From Streptomyces lichenis (GTDB lineage: Bacteria; Actinomycetota; Actinomycetes; Streptomycetales; Streptomycetaceae): a stretch of 55,687 bases of DNA. A model generated the notes under the pieces. That model was not told the origin of the DNA. It worked only from the letters and a program-made list of their open reading frames with translations, and made no database searches. The translations under genes were made by a program, and so were the position numbers. The stretch covers positions 1 to 55,687 of the forward strand of contig NZ_JALPTH010000038.1 of assembly GCF_023218175.1 (NCBI RefSeq), written 5' to 3'. Position 1 is the first letter of the stretch; each line of letters starts with the position of its first letter. Of this stretch, positions 34,116 through 45,672 are shown piece after piece.

Positions 34116-35282
34116 ATGAACGACCGTCTGACCACGCCCTGGGGCGAGTACCGGCTCACCCGCTTCCCCGAAGACCCGCGCGAGCGGCTGCGCGCCTGGG
34201 ACGCCGCCGACGAGTATCTGCTGCGGCACCTGGCCGACCCCGAGACGGCCGTGCCGTCCGGGACGGTGGCGGTGGTCGGCGACCGCTGGGGCGCGCTCAC
34301 CACCGCCCTCGCCGCCCGCCACCCCGGGCGGCCCCTGGTCCAGATCACCGACTCCCACCTCGGGCAGCGGGCGACCCGCGCCAACCTCACCGCCGCCGGG
34401 ATCGATCCCTCCACCGCGTCGCTGCTGACCACCCGGGACGCGCCGCCCGAGCGGGTCGACATCCTGCTGGTACGGGTGCCCAAGAGCCTCGCCCTGCTGG
34501 AAGACCAGCTGCACCGGCTGGCGCCCGCCGTCCACGAGGGCACGCTGGTGGTCGGCACCGGCATGGTCAAGGAGGTCCACACCTCCACCCTCCGGCTCTT
34601 CGAGCGGATCATCGGCCCGACCCGCACCTCGCTGGCGGTGCGCAAGGCGCGGCTGATCCTCGCCACCCCCGACCCCGGCCTGCCCCGCACCCCGAGCCCC
34701 TGGCCGTACCGGTACGAGCTGCCCGCCGACGCCGCCCGGGTCGCCGGGCGCCCGGTGGTCAACCACGCGGGGGTCTTCTGCGCCGACCGCCTGGACCTCG
34801 GCACCCGGTTCTTCCTCCGCCATCTGCCCCAGGGGCTCGACGGGCGCCGGGTGGTCGACCTGGGCTGCGGGAACGGGGTGGTCGGGCTCGCCGTCGCGGT
34901 CACCGACCCGGGGGCGGAGCTGGTCCTCACCGACGAGTCGTACCAGGCGGTCGCCTCCGCCGAGGAGACCTTCCGCGCCAACCCCGGCACCGCCTCCACC
35001 AAGGCCGAGTTCCGCACCGGCGACGGACTGGCGGACTTCGCCCCCGAGTCGGTGGACGTGGTGCTCTGCAACCCGCCGTTCCACAGCCACCAGGCGACCA
35101 GCGACCTGACCGCCCGGCGGATGTTCACCGGCGCCCGGCGCGCCCTGCGCCGAGGCGGCGAACTGCGGGTCGTCGCCAACCGCCACCTCGGCCACCATGT
35201 CACCCTGCGCCGGGTGTTCGGCAACTGCGAGACCGTGGCCGGCGACCCGAAGTTCGCCGTGCTGCGCTCGGTCAGGACCTGA
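34116..35282 (+). CDS. RlmG/RsmC-type rRNA guanine N2-methyltransferase
   Basis: A 388-residue class I methyltransferase with the two-domain RlmG/RsmC architecture. The degenerate N-terminal domain (residues 1-200) is followed by the SAM-binding domain with motif I RRVVDLGCGNGVVGLAVAVT and motif IV VDVVLCNPPFHSHQA, the NPPF signature of N2-guanine methyltransferases. It probably modifies 23S (G1835-equivalent) or 16S rRNA. A TAGCCT -10 box at 34100-34105 is 10 nt from the ATG, so the leader is only a few bases. It overlaps the convergent membrane protein gene by 11 bp. Confidence 0.88.
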   Translation: MNDRLTTPWGEYRLTRFPEDPRERLRAWDAADEYLLRHLADPETAVPSGTVAVVGDRWGALTTALAARHPGRPLVQITDSHLGQRATRANLTAAGIDPSTASLLTTRDAPPERVDILLVRVPKSLALLEDQLHRLAPAVHEGTLVVGTGMVKEVHTSTLRLFERIIGPTRTSLAVRKARLILATPDPGLPRTPSPWPYRYELPADAARVAGRPVVNHAGVFCADRLDLGTRFFLRHLPQGLDGRRVVDLGCGNGVVGLAVAVTDPGAELVLTDESYQAVASAEETFRANPGTASTKAEFRTGDGLADFAPESVDVVLCNPPFHSHQATSDLTARRMFTGARRALRRGGELRVVANRHLGHHVTLRRVFGNCETVAGDPKFAVLRSVRT

Positions 35283-35823
35283 CCGCCGCGGCGGGCGCCC
35301 GGCCGCCGAGCCCCAGCCGGCCGGTGCGCCGCCGGTAGTAGTGCACGGTGACCGCGGTGAGCAGCGGCCCCCACAGCACCAGGGGCGCGTAGGCGGCCTG
35401 GAACAGCCAGTTGCCCCAGTCGGGGCCGTCCATCCGGGCGCCGCTCAACCAGGTGCCGACCGCCAGCACGGCGTACGTGTTGGTGGCCAGCGCCCCGAAC
35501 CCGGCCATCCCCACGGCCACCCGCACCGGGACCGGCCGCCCGGCCGGCCACGGCAGCCAGGACGGCCACACCTCCCCCCAGGGCCGGACCAGTCCCAGGG
35601 TGAGGTAGGAGAGCAGCTCGGCGAGGACGGTGAGGACGATCAGACAGAGCGACCCCCAGCCGGGCGCGCCCATGGTGTCGTACTCGGACGGGGCCAGCCC
35701 CACGGGAAGGCCCACGGCGATGGCGATCCGCCACAGCCCCGAAGGGACGGTGGTCAGCGCCGCGGTCGCGGCGGCGATCCGGGCCCAGCGGGGGACGAGC
35801 GGCAGATGCGGTGTCTTCGGCAT
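35272..35823 (-). CDS. Polytopic membrane protein of unknown function
   Basis: A 183-residue integral membrane protein with about four to five helices: ARIAAATAALTTVPSGLWRI, LCLIVLTVLAELLSYLTLGL, GMAGFGALATNTYAVLAVGT, and AAYAPLVLWGPLLTAVTVHY. It ends with a basic YYRRRTGRLG tail. The start could be 35823 or 35859 (twelve codons longer); neither has a strong ribosome site. No family is recognised. It is convergent with the RlmG-like gene. Confidence 0.8.
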   Translation of the reverse strand: MPKTPHLPLVPRWARIAAATAALTTVPSGLWRIAIAVGLPVGLAPSEYDTMGAPGWGSLCLIVLTVLAELLSYLTLGLVRPWGEVWPSWLPWPAGRPVPVRVAVGMAGFGALATNTYAVLAVGTWLSGARMDGPDWGNWLFQAAYAPLVLWGPLLTAVTVHYYRRRTGRLGLGGRAPAAAVRS

Positions 35824-36357
35824 GGCCCCAGACTGGCCGGGCGGCCCACCCCCGGACATCAACTCACGGTCGCGGCCGGTTCGTTCGGGCGGCCGAGCGC
35901 GTGGTACGCCTGAGGGCTGAAGGCGATACGGATCCGGTGCCACCACCGGCCGGCGTCCATCCGGTGACCGGTGACCGGTGGCACCCGGGTCAACCACCCG
36001 GCGGCCCGCCCGCACCGCCCACCCCGGTCGCGGCGAGGGACGCGCCGACGGCCGCGCGGATGTCCTCGCCCTCGGTGAACCCGTGCCGGGTTGCCCCCAC
36101 CGCGCCGCCGCCGGTCGTCGGCCGGCACCCCGCGCGGCAGCCGGGTCGCGGGGCCCGGGCTGAGCCCCCGTGGGCGCCCCCGGCGGCCGGAAAGATCCAC
36201 CCCGGCGGAGGCTCCGACGTACGGTACGCATGGCCGAATGCCGGCCGGTCGGGCGGGTGGAGCCGACGCCGACGACACTGGGCAGCGGGGCCCTTCCGTC
36301 CGCCTCACACGCACATCGCGGACGCCACACCCACGTACAGACACCTATGGAGACACG
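35824..36357. other. 534-bp gap upstream of the UvrA-like gene
   Basis: No convincing coding region. It contains a short tandem CCGGTGA near 35961-35975. The last 60 bp before the UvrA-like ATG are less GC-rich (CACGTACAGACACCTATGG) and probably hold its promoter and ribosome site. Confidence 0.55.
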
Positions 36358-38679
<2,322 letters not shown>

Positions 38680-38681
38680 GT

Positions 38682-38832
38682 GCCGGTGCTTCGGCCCCGG
38701 GGCCGCCGGGAGGTGGGTGGTCGCCGGTGCTTCGGCCCCGGGACCGCCGGAAGGTGGGTGGTCGTCGGCGCTTCGGCCCCGGGACTGCCGGGACGTGGGT
38801 GGTCGCCGGCGCCTCGGCCCCCGTGCCCGCCG
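38682..38832. repeat. 41-bp tandem repeat just after the UvrA-like stop
   Basis: Units start at 38682, 38723, 38764 and 38805 (exactly 41 bp apart), each beginning GCCGGTGCTTCGGCCCCGGG or a close variant and containing GGTGGGTGGTCG. The fourth is partial. The array begins three bases after the stop codon. Confidence 0.9.
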
Positions 38833-38910
38833 GAGAGTGCCGGTGGGCGATGAGTCCGCGCCCGCCGCCGAGTCGGTACGGGTGTCCGCACCCGTACCGA
38901 GGAGGGCACC

Positions 38911-39633
38911 ATGCTGCCGGCCGGGAAGACGGCGATCGTCCACGGCGGTTCCGGAGCGGTGGGGGCGGCCGTGGCCCGCGCCTTCGCGCGCGAGGGCGCC
39001 GCCGTCCACCTCACCGGACGGACCCTGCCGCCCCTCGACGACACCGCGCGGCGCATCCGGGACGCGGGCGGGGTCGCCCATGCCGCGCGGCTGGACGCCA
39101 CGGACCGCGCCGCCGCCGACCGCCACGCCGACGCGGCGGCGGCCGCGGGCCACGGCATCGACATCTACTTCAACGCCACCTCCCACGAGGACGTCCAGGG
39201 CAGCCCGCTCCTCGACCCGGCCCTCGCCGATGTGCTCCGCCCGGTCACCAAGGCGGTGACCACCACGCTCACCACGGCCGCCGCGGCGGCCCGGCACATG
39301 GTCCAGCGCGGCGGCGGCGTCCTGCTGGTGCCGGCCGGCGGCCGCGAGACCATCCCCGACCTGGGCGGATCGCACCTCACCTGGTCCGCCCTCACCGGTG
39401 TCTGCCGGCAGCTCGCCGCCGAACTCGGTCCGCACGGCGTCCGTGTCGCCTGGCTGCTCTCACCCGGCTCGCCCGCACCCGGCGAGGAGAACCGCGCCGA
39501 CGAGAGGGCGCTCCTCGCCGAGCGTCCGGCCTACGAGGACGTGGCGAACGCCGCGGTCTTCGCCGCCTTCGACCGGGCCCGCACCATGACCGCCACCGAG
39601 CTCGACCTCACCGGCGGCCTGGTCCCGGACTGA
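38911..39633 (+). CDS. SDR-fold protein lacking the YxxxK catalytic motif
   Basis: A 240-residue short-chain dehydrogenase fold. The cofactor loop is intact (IVHGGSGAVGAAVARAFARE), but the usual NNAG is FNATS. The segment normally carrying Tyr-x-x-x-Lys reads SHLTWSALTGVCRQLAAELG, so Trp and Thr stand where Tyr and Lys are expected. It ends like an SDR (TMTATELDLTGGLVPD). It may be a non-catalytic binding protein or use other residues. GAGGAGGG precedes the ATG. It sits alone between the UvrA-like gene and argC. Confidence 0.82.
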   Translation: MLPAGKTAIVHGGSGAVGAAVARAFAREGAAVHLTGRTLPPLDDTARRIRDAGGVAHAARLDATDRAAADRHADAAAAAGHGIDIYFNATSHEDVQGSPLLDPALADVLRPVTKAVTTTLTTAAAAARHMVQRGGGVLLVPAGGRETIPDLGGSHLTWSALTGVCRQLAAELGPHGVRVAWLLSPGSPAPGEENRADERALLAERPAYEDVANAAVFAAFDRARTMTATELDLTGGLVPD

Positions 39634-39765
39634 CGGCCTCCGGGTCATCACCCGTCAGCGCTCCCGGAGGCCGACCAACCACCCATCAACCGCCGACCAA
39701 CCACCGACCAACCCGCTCACCAGCGGCGATGCCGGCACCCGGCCCGCATATCCCCCCAATCCTCG

Positions 39766-39800
39766 TTGCATAAAAGTACCGAGAATTGTATAGTCATGCC
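39766..39800 (+). promoter_or_regulatory. argC promoter with candidate ARG boxes
   Basis: -35 TTGCAT (39766-39771), 17-bp spacer, -10 TATAGT (39789-39794), an unusually AT-rich island. TTGCATAAAAGTA and AATTGTATAGTCATGC overlap both elements and resemble Streptomyces ARG boxes, so ArgR-arginine would block RNA polymerase. Confidence 0.7.
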
Positions 39801-39818
39801 ACGACTGAGGGAGGGCCG

Positions 39819-40847
39819 ATGGCCATGAGAGCAGCAGTGGCGGGAGCGAGCGGATACGCGGGAGGAGAGCTCCTGCGCCTTCTGCTCGCCCACCCGCGGA
39901 TCGAGATCGGCGCCCTGACCGGCCACTCCAACGCCGGGCAGCGGCTGGGCGCGCTCCAGCCCCATCTTGCACCGCTCGCCGAGCGCACGCTGGAGCCGAC
40001 CACCGCCGAGGTGCTGGCCGGCCACGAGGTGGTCTTCCTCGCCCTGCCGCACGGCCAGTCCGCCGCCGTCGCCGAGCAGCTCGGCGAGGAGGTGCTGGTG
40101 GTCGACCTGGGCGCCGACTTCCGGCTGGCGGACGCCGCCGCCTGGGAGGCGTTCTACGGCTCCCCGCACGCCGGGACCTGGCCCTACGGGCTCCCCGAAC
40201 TGCCGGGTGCCCGCGCCGCGCTGGAGGGGTCCAAGCGCATCTCGGTGCCCGGTTGCTATCCCACCGCCGTCTCGCTCGCCCTCTTCCCCGCGTACGCGGC
40301 GGGGCTGGCCGAGCCCGAGGCGGTCGTCGTCGCCGCCTCCGGCACCTCCGGGGCGGGCAAGTCGCTCAAGCCGCACCTGCTGGGCGCCGAGGTCATGGGC
40401 TCCATGAGCCCGTACGGCGTCGGCGGCGGCCACCGGCACACCCCCGAGATGGCCCAGAACCTCTCCGCCGCGGCCGGGGAGCCGGTCACCGTCTCCTTCA
40501 CCCCGACCCTCGCCCCGATGCCCCGCGGCATCCTCGCCACCTCCAGCGCCAAGGCCCGCCCCGGCACCACCGCCGACGAGCTGCGGGCCGCCTACGCCAA
40601 GGCCTACGCCGACGAGCCGTTCGTCCATCTGCTGCCCGAGGGCCAGTGGCCCGCCACCGGCGCGGTCTACGGCTCCAACACCGTCCAGGTGCAGGTCGCC
40701 CTCGACCCGGCCGCCGGACGGATCATCGTGGTCAGCGCCATCGACAACCTCACCAAGGGCACCGCCGGCGGCGCGGTGCAGAGCATGAACATCGCCCTCG
40801 GATGGCCCGAGGAGACCGGACTTCCCAAGAACGGAGTGGCACCGTGA
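39819..40847 (+). CDS. argC: N-acetyl-gamma-glutamyl-phosphate reductase
   Basis: A 342-residue enzyme for the third step of arginine synthesis, reducing N-acetylglutamyl phosphate to the semialdehyde with NADPH. The Rossmann motif is AAVAGASGYAGGELLRLL. The catalytic Cys is in RISVPGCYPTAVSLALFP, and HRHTPEM provides the substrate-binding His. The start at 39819 has GAGGGAGGG upstream. It is first in argC-argJ-argB-argD-argR; the stop overlaps the argJ start (GTGA). Confidence 0.97.
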   Translation: MAMRAAVAGASGYAGGELLRLLLAHPRIEIGALTGHSNAGQRLGALQPHLAPLAERTLEPTTAEVLAGHEVVFLALPHGQSAAVAEQLGEEVLVVDLGADFRLADAAAWEAFYGSPHAGTWPYGLPELPGARAALEGSKRISVPGCYPTAVSLALFPAYAAGLAEPEAVVVAASGTSGAGKSLKPHLLGAEVMGSMSPYGVGGGHRHTPEMAQNLSAAAGEPVTVSFTPTLAPMPRGILATSSAKARPGTTADELRAAYAKAYADEPFVHLLPEGQWPATGAVYGSNTVQVQVALDPAAGRIIVVSAIDNLTKGTAGGAVQSMNIALGWPEETGLPKNGVAP

Positions 40848-41995
40848 GCGTCACGGCAGCACAGGGGTTCCAGGCGGCGGGCATCGCCGCCGGGATCAAG
40901 GAGAACGGCAACCCGGACCTGGCCCTCGTGGTCAACACCGGGCCCCGCCGCGCCGCCGCCGGCGTCTTCACCGCCAACCGCGTCAAGGCCGCCCCGGTCC
41001 TCTGGTCCCAGCAGGTCCTCAAGGCCGGCGAGCTGCGCGCGGTCGTCCTCAACTCCGGCGGAGCCAACGCCTGTACCGGCCCCCAGGGCTTCCAGGACAC
41101 CCACGCCACCGCCGAGAAGGCCGCCGAGGTGCTGGGCGTCGGCGCCGGCGAGGTCGCGGTGGCCTCCACCGGGCTGATCGGCGTCACCCTGCCGATGGAC
41201 AGGCTGCTCCCGGGCGTCGAGAAGGCCGCCGCCGAGCTGTCCGCGCACGGCGGCGAGAAGGCCGCCATCGCCATCAAGACCACCGACACCGTCCACAAGA
41301 CCTCCGTCGCCACCCGGGACGGCTGGACCGTCGGCGGGATGGCCAAGGGCGCCGGCATGCTCGCCCCCGGCCTGGCCACCATGCTGGTGGTGCTCACCAC
41401 CGACGCCGACCTGCCGGCCGACGAGCTGGACCGGGCGCTGCGCGAGGCCACCCGGACCACCTTCGACCGGGTCGACTCCGACGGCTGCATGTCCACCAAC
41501 GACACCGTGCTGCTGCTCGCCTCCGGCGCCTCCGGCACCACCCCCGGCTCCGAGGAGTTCGCCGAGGCGGTACGGGAGGTCTGCGCCGACCTCGGCCGCC
41601 AGCTCATCGGGGACGCCGAGGGCGCCTCCAAGGACATCCGCGTCGAGGTGGTCAACGCCGCCACCGAGGACGACGCCGTCGAGGTGGGCCGCTCCATCGC
41701 CCGCAACAACCTCCTCAAGTGCGCCCTGCATGGCGAGGACCCCAACTGGGGCCGGGTGCTCTCCGCGATCGGCACCACCTCCGCCGCCTTCGAGCCCGAC
41801 CGGCTGAACGTCGCCATCAACGGCGTCTGGGTCTGCAGGAACGGCTCCGTCGGCGAGGACCGCGGCCTGGTCGACATGCGCTACCGGGAGATCGTGATCA
41901 CCGCCGACCTGGCCGCCGGCGAGGCCTCCGCGGTCATCTGGACCAACGACCTCACCGCCGACTACGTCCACGAGAACAGCGCGTACAGCTCATGA
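40844..41995 (+). CDS. argJ: Bifunctional glutamate/ornithine N-acetyltransferase
   Basis: A 383-residue ArgJ, which recycles the acetyl group from N-acetylornithine to glutamate. It is an autoprocessed Ntn-type enzyme. The cleavage region reads KGAGMLAPGLATMLVVLTTD, with the nucleophilic Thr of ATML becoming the N-terminus of the beta chain. Start is GTG overlapping argC; the stop overlaps argB (ATGA). Confidence 0.97.
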   Translation: MSVTAAQGFQAAGIAAGIKENGNPDLALVVNTGPRRAAAGVFTANRVKAAPVLWSQQVLKAGELRAVVLNSGGANACTGPQGFQDTHATAEKAAEVLGVGAGEVAVASTGLIGVTLPMDRLLPGVEKAAAELSAHGGEKAAIAIKTTDTVHKTSVATRDGWTVGGMAKGAGMLAPGLATMLVVLTTDADLPADELDRALREATRTTFDRVDSDGCMSTNDTVLLLASGASGTTPGSEEFAEAVREVCADLGRQLIGDAEGASKDIRVEVVNAATEDDAVEVGRSIARNNLLKCALHGEDPNWGRVLSAIGTTSAAFEPDRLNVAINGVWVCRNGSVGEDRGLVDMRYREIVITADLAAGEASAVIWTNDLTADYVHENSAYSS

Positions 41996-42909
41996 GCGCC
42001 CGGAAGCACAACGCCCTGCCCAAGGCGCAGACCCTCATCGAGGCACTGCCCTGGCTCACCCGCCACCGCGGCAAGACCGTCGTCGTCAAGTTCGGCGGCA
42101 ACGCCATGGTCGACGAGGAGCTGAAGGCCGCCTTCGCCCAGGACGTCGTCTTCCTCCACCACGCCGGGCTCAAGCCGGTCGTGGTGCACGGCGGCGGCCC
42201 CCAGATCAACGCGGCACTCGACCGACACGGCCTGGTCAGCGAGTTCCGCGCCGGACTGCGGGTCACCACCCCCGAGGCGATGGACGTGGTCCGGATGGTG
42301 CTCGCCGGACAGGTCCAGCGGGAACTGGTCGGCCTGCTCAACCAGCACGGCCCGCTCGCCGTCGGCCTCACCGGTGAGGACGCCCGGACCATCACCGCGA
42401 TCAAGCACCAGCCGCGCATCGAGGGCGAGCTGGTGGACATCGGCCGGGTCGGCGAGATCACCGCCATCGACACCGGCGCCATCGAAGCCCTGCTCGCCGA
42501 CGGCCGCATCCCGGTCGTCTCCTCCATCGCCCGCTCCGAGGACGACCACCATGTCTACAACGTCAATGCTGATACGGCGGCTGCGGCACTCGCTGCGGCG
42601 CTGGGCGCCGAGACGCTGATGGTCCTCACCGACGTCGAAGGCCTCTACGAGGACTGGCCGAACAGCGACGAGGTGATCAGCAGGCTCACCGCCACCCAGC
42701 TGGAGAAGCTGCTGCCCGAGCTCTCCAGCGGCATGGTCCCCAAAATGGAGGGGTGCCTGCACGCCGTGCGCAACGGCGTCACCACCGCCCGGGTCATCGA
42801 CGGCCGGGTCCCGCACTCCATCCTGCTGGAGATCTTCACCGACGAGGGCATCGGCACCATGGTGGTGCCCGACGCCGCCCGACCCACCCAGGGGGGATGC
42901 ACCGCATGA
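41992..42909 (+). CDS. argB: Acetylglutamate kinase
   Basis: A 305-residue amino acid kinase that phosphorylates N-acetylglutamate, normally the arginine-inhibited control step. Motifs are VVVKFGGNAM, VVVHGGGPQINAALDRHGL and YNVNADTAAAALAAALGAE. It is coupled by ATGA overlaps on both sides. Confidence 0.97.
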   Translation: MSARKHNALPKAQTLIEALPWLTRHRGKTVVVKFGGNAMVDEELKAAFAQDVVFLHHAGLKPVVVHGGGPQINAALDRHGLVSEFRAGLRVTTPEAMDVVRMVLAGQVQRELVGLLNQHGPLAVGLTGEDARTITAIKHQPRIEGELVDIGRVGEITAIDTGAIEALLADGRIPVVSSIARSEDDHHVYNVNADTAAAALAAALGAETLMVLTDVEGLYEDWPNSDEVISRLTATQLEKLLPELSSGMVPKMEGCLHAVRNGVTTARVIDGRVPHSILLEIFTDEGIGTMVVPDAARPTQGGCTA

Positions 42910-44102
42910 GCGCCAACGACACACTCCAGCAGCGCTGGGGCGCCTCGCTGATGAACAACTACGGCACGCCCCGGCTGCCCCTGGTGCGCGGCGAGGGCGC
43001 CACCGTCTGGGACGCCGACGGCACCGCGTACCTCGACTTCGTCGGCGGGATCGCGGTCAACGCCCTCGGCCACGCCCACCCCGCCGTCGTCCAGGCCGTC
43101 ACCGCCCAGATCGGCGCCCTCGGCCATGTCTCCAACCTCTTCACCGCCGAGCCGACCGTCACCCTCGCCGAGAAGCTCCTCCAGCTCGCCGGCCGCCCCG
43201 GCCGCGTCTACTTCTGCAACTCCGGCGCCGAGGCCAACGAGGCCGCCCTCAAGATCGGCCGGCTCACCGGCCGCACCCATATGGTCGCCACCGAGGGCGG
43301 CTTCCACGGCCGCACCATGGGCGCCCTCGCCCTCACCGGCCAGCCCTCCAAGCAGGGCCCCTTCCTCCCCCTCCCCGGTGACGTCACCCATGTCCCGTTC
43401 GGCGACACCGAGGCACTGGCCGCCGCCGTCACCGAGGACACCGCCATGGTGATCATCGAGCCGATCCAGGGCGAGAACGGCGTGGTCGTCCCGCCCGCCG
43501 GCTACCTCAAGGCCGCCCGTGAGATCACCCGCGCCACCGGCACCCTGCTCGTCCTGGACGAGGTGCAGACCGGCGTCGGCCGCTGCGGCCACTGGTTCGA
43601 GCACCAGGCACACGGCGTCGAACCGGACATCGTCACCCTCGCCAAGGGCCTCGGCGGCGGACTGCCCATCGGCGCCACTCTCGCCTTCGGCCCCGCCGCC
43701 GACCTGCTCGCCCCCGGCCAGCACGGCTCCACCTTCGGCGGCAACCCGGTCGCCTGCGCCGCCGGCCTCGCCGTCATCGACGTCCTCGCCACCGACGGCA
43801 CCCTCGACCAGGTCAAGCGGATCGGCGAGCGGCTGCGCGACGGAATCGAGGCTCTCGGCCACCCGCTGGTCTCCCACGTCCGGGGCTCCGGCCTGCTGCT
43901 GGGTATCGTGCTCACCGAGCCCCTCGCCCCCCAGGTGCAGCAGGCGGCTCAGGACGCCGGCCTCCTGGTGAACGCGCCCGCCCCCGATGTCGTACGGCTG
44001 ATGCCGCCGCTGACCATCGGCGACGAGATCGTGGACGCCTTCCTCGCCGGTCTGCCCGGCGTCCTGGACAGCGTGAGCGGAAAGGACGACACGGGGAAGT
44101 GA
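42906..44102 (+). CDS. argD: Acetylornithine aminotransferase
   Basis: A 398-residue class III PLP aminotransferase converting N-acetylglutamate semialdehyde to N-acetylornithine. It shows NSGAEANEAALKIGRLTGR, the Asp in LLVLDEVQTGVGRCG, and the PLP lysine in VTLAKGLGGGLPIGA. The start overlaps argB. Confidence 0.96.
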   Translation: MSANDTLQQRWGASLMNNYGTPRLPLVRGEGATVWDADGTAYLDFVGGIAVNALGHAHPAVVQAVTAQIGALGHVSNLFTAEPTVTLAEKLLQLAGRPGRVYFCNSGAEANEAALKIGRLTGRTHMVATEGGFHGRTMGALALTGQPSKQGPFLPLPGDVTHVPFGDTEALAAAVTEDTAMVIIEPIQGENGVVVPPAGYLKAAREITRATGTLLVLDEVQTGVGRCGHWFEHQAHGVEPDIVTLAKGLGGGLPIGATLAFGPAADLLAPGQHGSTFGGNPVACAAGLAVIDVLATDGTLDQVKRIGERLRDGIEALGHPLVSHVRGSGLLLGIVLTEPLAPQVQQAAQDAGLLVNAPAPDVVRLMPPLTIGDEIVDAFLAGLPGVLDSVSGKDDTGK

Positions 44103-44109
44103 AGCGACC

Positions 44110-44664
44110 ATGACCCAGGCTCAGGACACACAGGACACCCAGGACACCGAGCACGGCGGCCCGTCCGTCCCGCAGACCCGCACCGCCCGCCACCGCCGGA
44201 TCGTGGACATCCTCAACCGGCTGCCGGTGCGCTCCCAGAGCCAGCTCGCCAAGCTGCTCATGGACGACGGGCTGAGCGTCACCCAGGCGACGCTCTCCCG
44301 GGACCTCGACGAGCTGGGCGCGGTCAAGCTCCGCAACACCGGCGGCGAGCTGATCTACGCCGTGCCCAGCGAGGGCGGCTTCCGCACCCCGCAGGCCCCC
44401 CTCGGCGAGTCCGCCAAGGAGGAGCGGATGCGCCGCCTCTCCGGCGAACTCCTCATCTCCGCCGAGGCCTCCGCCAACCTCGTCGTCCTGCGCACCCCGC
44501 CCGGCGCCGCCCAGTTCCTCGCCTCCGCCATCGACCAGGCCGAGCTGAACGCCATCCTCGGCACCATCGCCGGCGACGACACCCTGCTCCTCATCTCCCG
44601 CGACCCCACCGGCGGCCAGGCCCTCGCCGACCACCTGCTGCGGCTGGCCCAGGGGGCGCGGTAG
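44110..44664 (+). CDS. argR: Arginine repressor
   Basis: A 184-residue ArgR. The winged helix-turn-helix lies in residues about 20-85 (RIVDILNRLPVRSQSQLAKL, DGLSVTQATLSRDLDELGAV). The C-terminal hexamerisation and arginine-binding domain contains TPPGAAQFLASAIDQAEL-like residues and GTIAGDDTLLLISRD with the conserved GTIAGDDT motif. It begins 7 bp after argD and should repress the two arg promoters found at 39766 and 52809. Confidence 0.96.
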   Translation: MTQAQDTQDTQDTEHGGPSVPQTRTARHRRIVDILNRLPVRSQSQLAKLLMDDGLSVTQATLSRDLDELGAVKLRNTGGELIYAVPSEGGFRTPQAPLGESAKEERMRRLSGELLISAEASANLVVLRTPPGAAQFLASAIDQAELNAILGTIAGDDTLLLISRDPTGGQALADHLLRLAQGAR

Positions 44665-44701
44665 GGAGGGTACGGGGGCGGGGCTACGGCCCGGGAGGCG
44701 T

Positions 44702-45304
44702 TCAGCAGGCAGTCACCGGGGCCAGCGACACCAGCTGCCCCTGCGGCACCGTCCGCAGCCTTCTTTCGGCGCCCTCCCCAGCCCGTACCACCACCCCCTT
44801 CCCGTCCGCCTTCACCAGTTCCCCGCACACCTCGGCGGACGGCGTGGACACCCGCACCAGATGGCGGGCCGGTTCGACGGCCGTCCACACCACCCCCGTA
44901 GCCGACACCGCCAGCACCAGCCCCAGCAGACAGCACCCCGCCGCCCACCGCAGCGCCCGCCGCACCCGCTTGATCTCCTCCCCGGTCCACTCCTTCAGCG
45001 CCTGCCCGCCCAGCAGGATGTCCTGACCGGGCCGCCCGTGCGCCGCCCGCACCGCCAGCAGCGCACCCGCCACCAGGACGACAAAGGCCCCGCCCGCCAG
45101 CCCCATCGCCCAGCGCCCCGCCCCCTCCGGCAGCCCGACCAGCTGCTCCTGCCCCTTCACCACGGTCAGCACCGCCAGCAGCGTGCTCAGCCCGGTGAGC
45201 CCGGTCCGCCACCCCTCCGCCTGCCGGCGCAGCTCGGGCAGCTGGCTGAATTCCAGCTCCCGGGCCAACGCGGCCCACCGCCGGTCCGACTGCGCCGTAC
45301 TCAC
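44702..45304 (-). CDS. Three-helix membrane protein, third gene of the caspase-HSP90 operon
   Basis: A 200-residue membrane protein with no family I recognise. The first 40 residues are an amphipathic helix (WAALARELEFSQLPELRRQA). Three transmembrane helices follow (TGLTGLSTLLAVLTVV, AMGLAGGAFVVLVAGALLAV, AAGCCLLGLVLAVSATGVV), then a compact beta-rich C-terminal domain with STPSAEVCGELVKADGKGVV. The GTG start overlaps the upstream gene stop by 4 bases. Its coupling to a caspase-ATPase suggests a membrane-acting effector, target or anchor (inference). Confidence 0.75.
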   Translation of the reverse strand: MSTAQSDRRWAALARELEFSQLPELRRQAEGWRTGLTGLSTLLAVLTVVKGQEQLVGLPEGAGRWAMGLAGGAFVVLVAGALLAVRAAHGRPGQDILLGGQALKEWTGEEIKRVRRALRWAAGCCLLGLVLAVSATGVVWTAVEPARHLVRVSTPSAEVCGELVKADGKGVVVRAGEGAERRLRTVPQGQLVSLAPVTAC

Positions 45305-45672
45305 GGCGTACCGCCCGCGACCGGCACCACACCGGCCCGCCAGCTCGCCCCGCACCCGACGAACGGCGCGTCCGCCGGAAGCCCCGGGTGCGGATGGCGG
45401 CACTCGCAGAAGTGCACCTCCCGGCCGATGACGTCCGGCGCCGGGGTCGGCGCGGACTGCCGCCGCCAGGAGAACAGCCCGCCCTTGGTGCCGGTCCCCG
45501 GCAGCCCGAAGCCGTACTCGGTCGCCGTGGTCCCGAAGCAGCGCGGGCACACCCCGGCGACGACGACCCCGCCCCCGGCCGCCGACTGCTGGACGAACCC
45601 GGCGCGGTCCACCACCCCGACATCCACCTCCGCGTATTCCAACGTGGTGGCGTGCTGCGGCACCTGGCTCAT
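45301..45672 (-). CDS. Small zinc-ribbon-like protein, second gene of the caspase-HSP90 operon
   Basis: A 123-residue protein of unknown family. Cysteines are arranged as a probable zinc site: VCPRCFGTT (CxxC), later HFCECRHPHPG and FVGCGASW. The middle is GGLFSWRRQSAPTPAPDVIG, a flexible linker. ATGA overlaps couple it to the large protein upstream and to the membrane protein downstream, so all three are made together. It may be an adaptor or substrate of the protease. Confidence 0.75.
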   Translation of the reverse strand: MSQVPQHATTLEYAEVDVGVVDRAGFVQQSAAGGGVVVAGVCPRCFGTTATEYGFGLPGTGTKGGLFSWRRQSAPTPAPDVIGREVHFCECRHPHPGLPADAPFVGCGASWRAGVVPVAGGTP

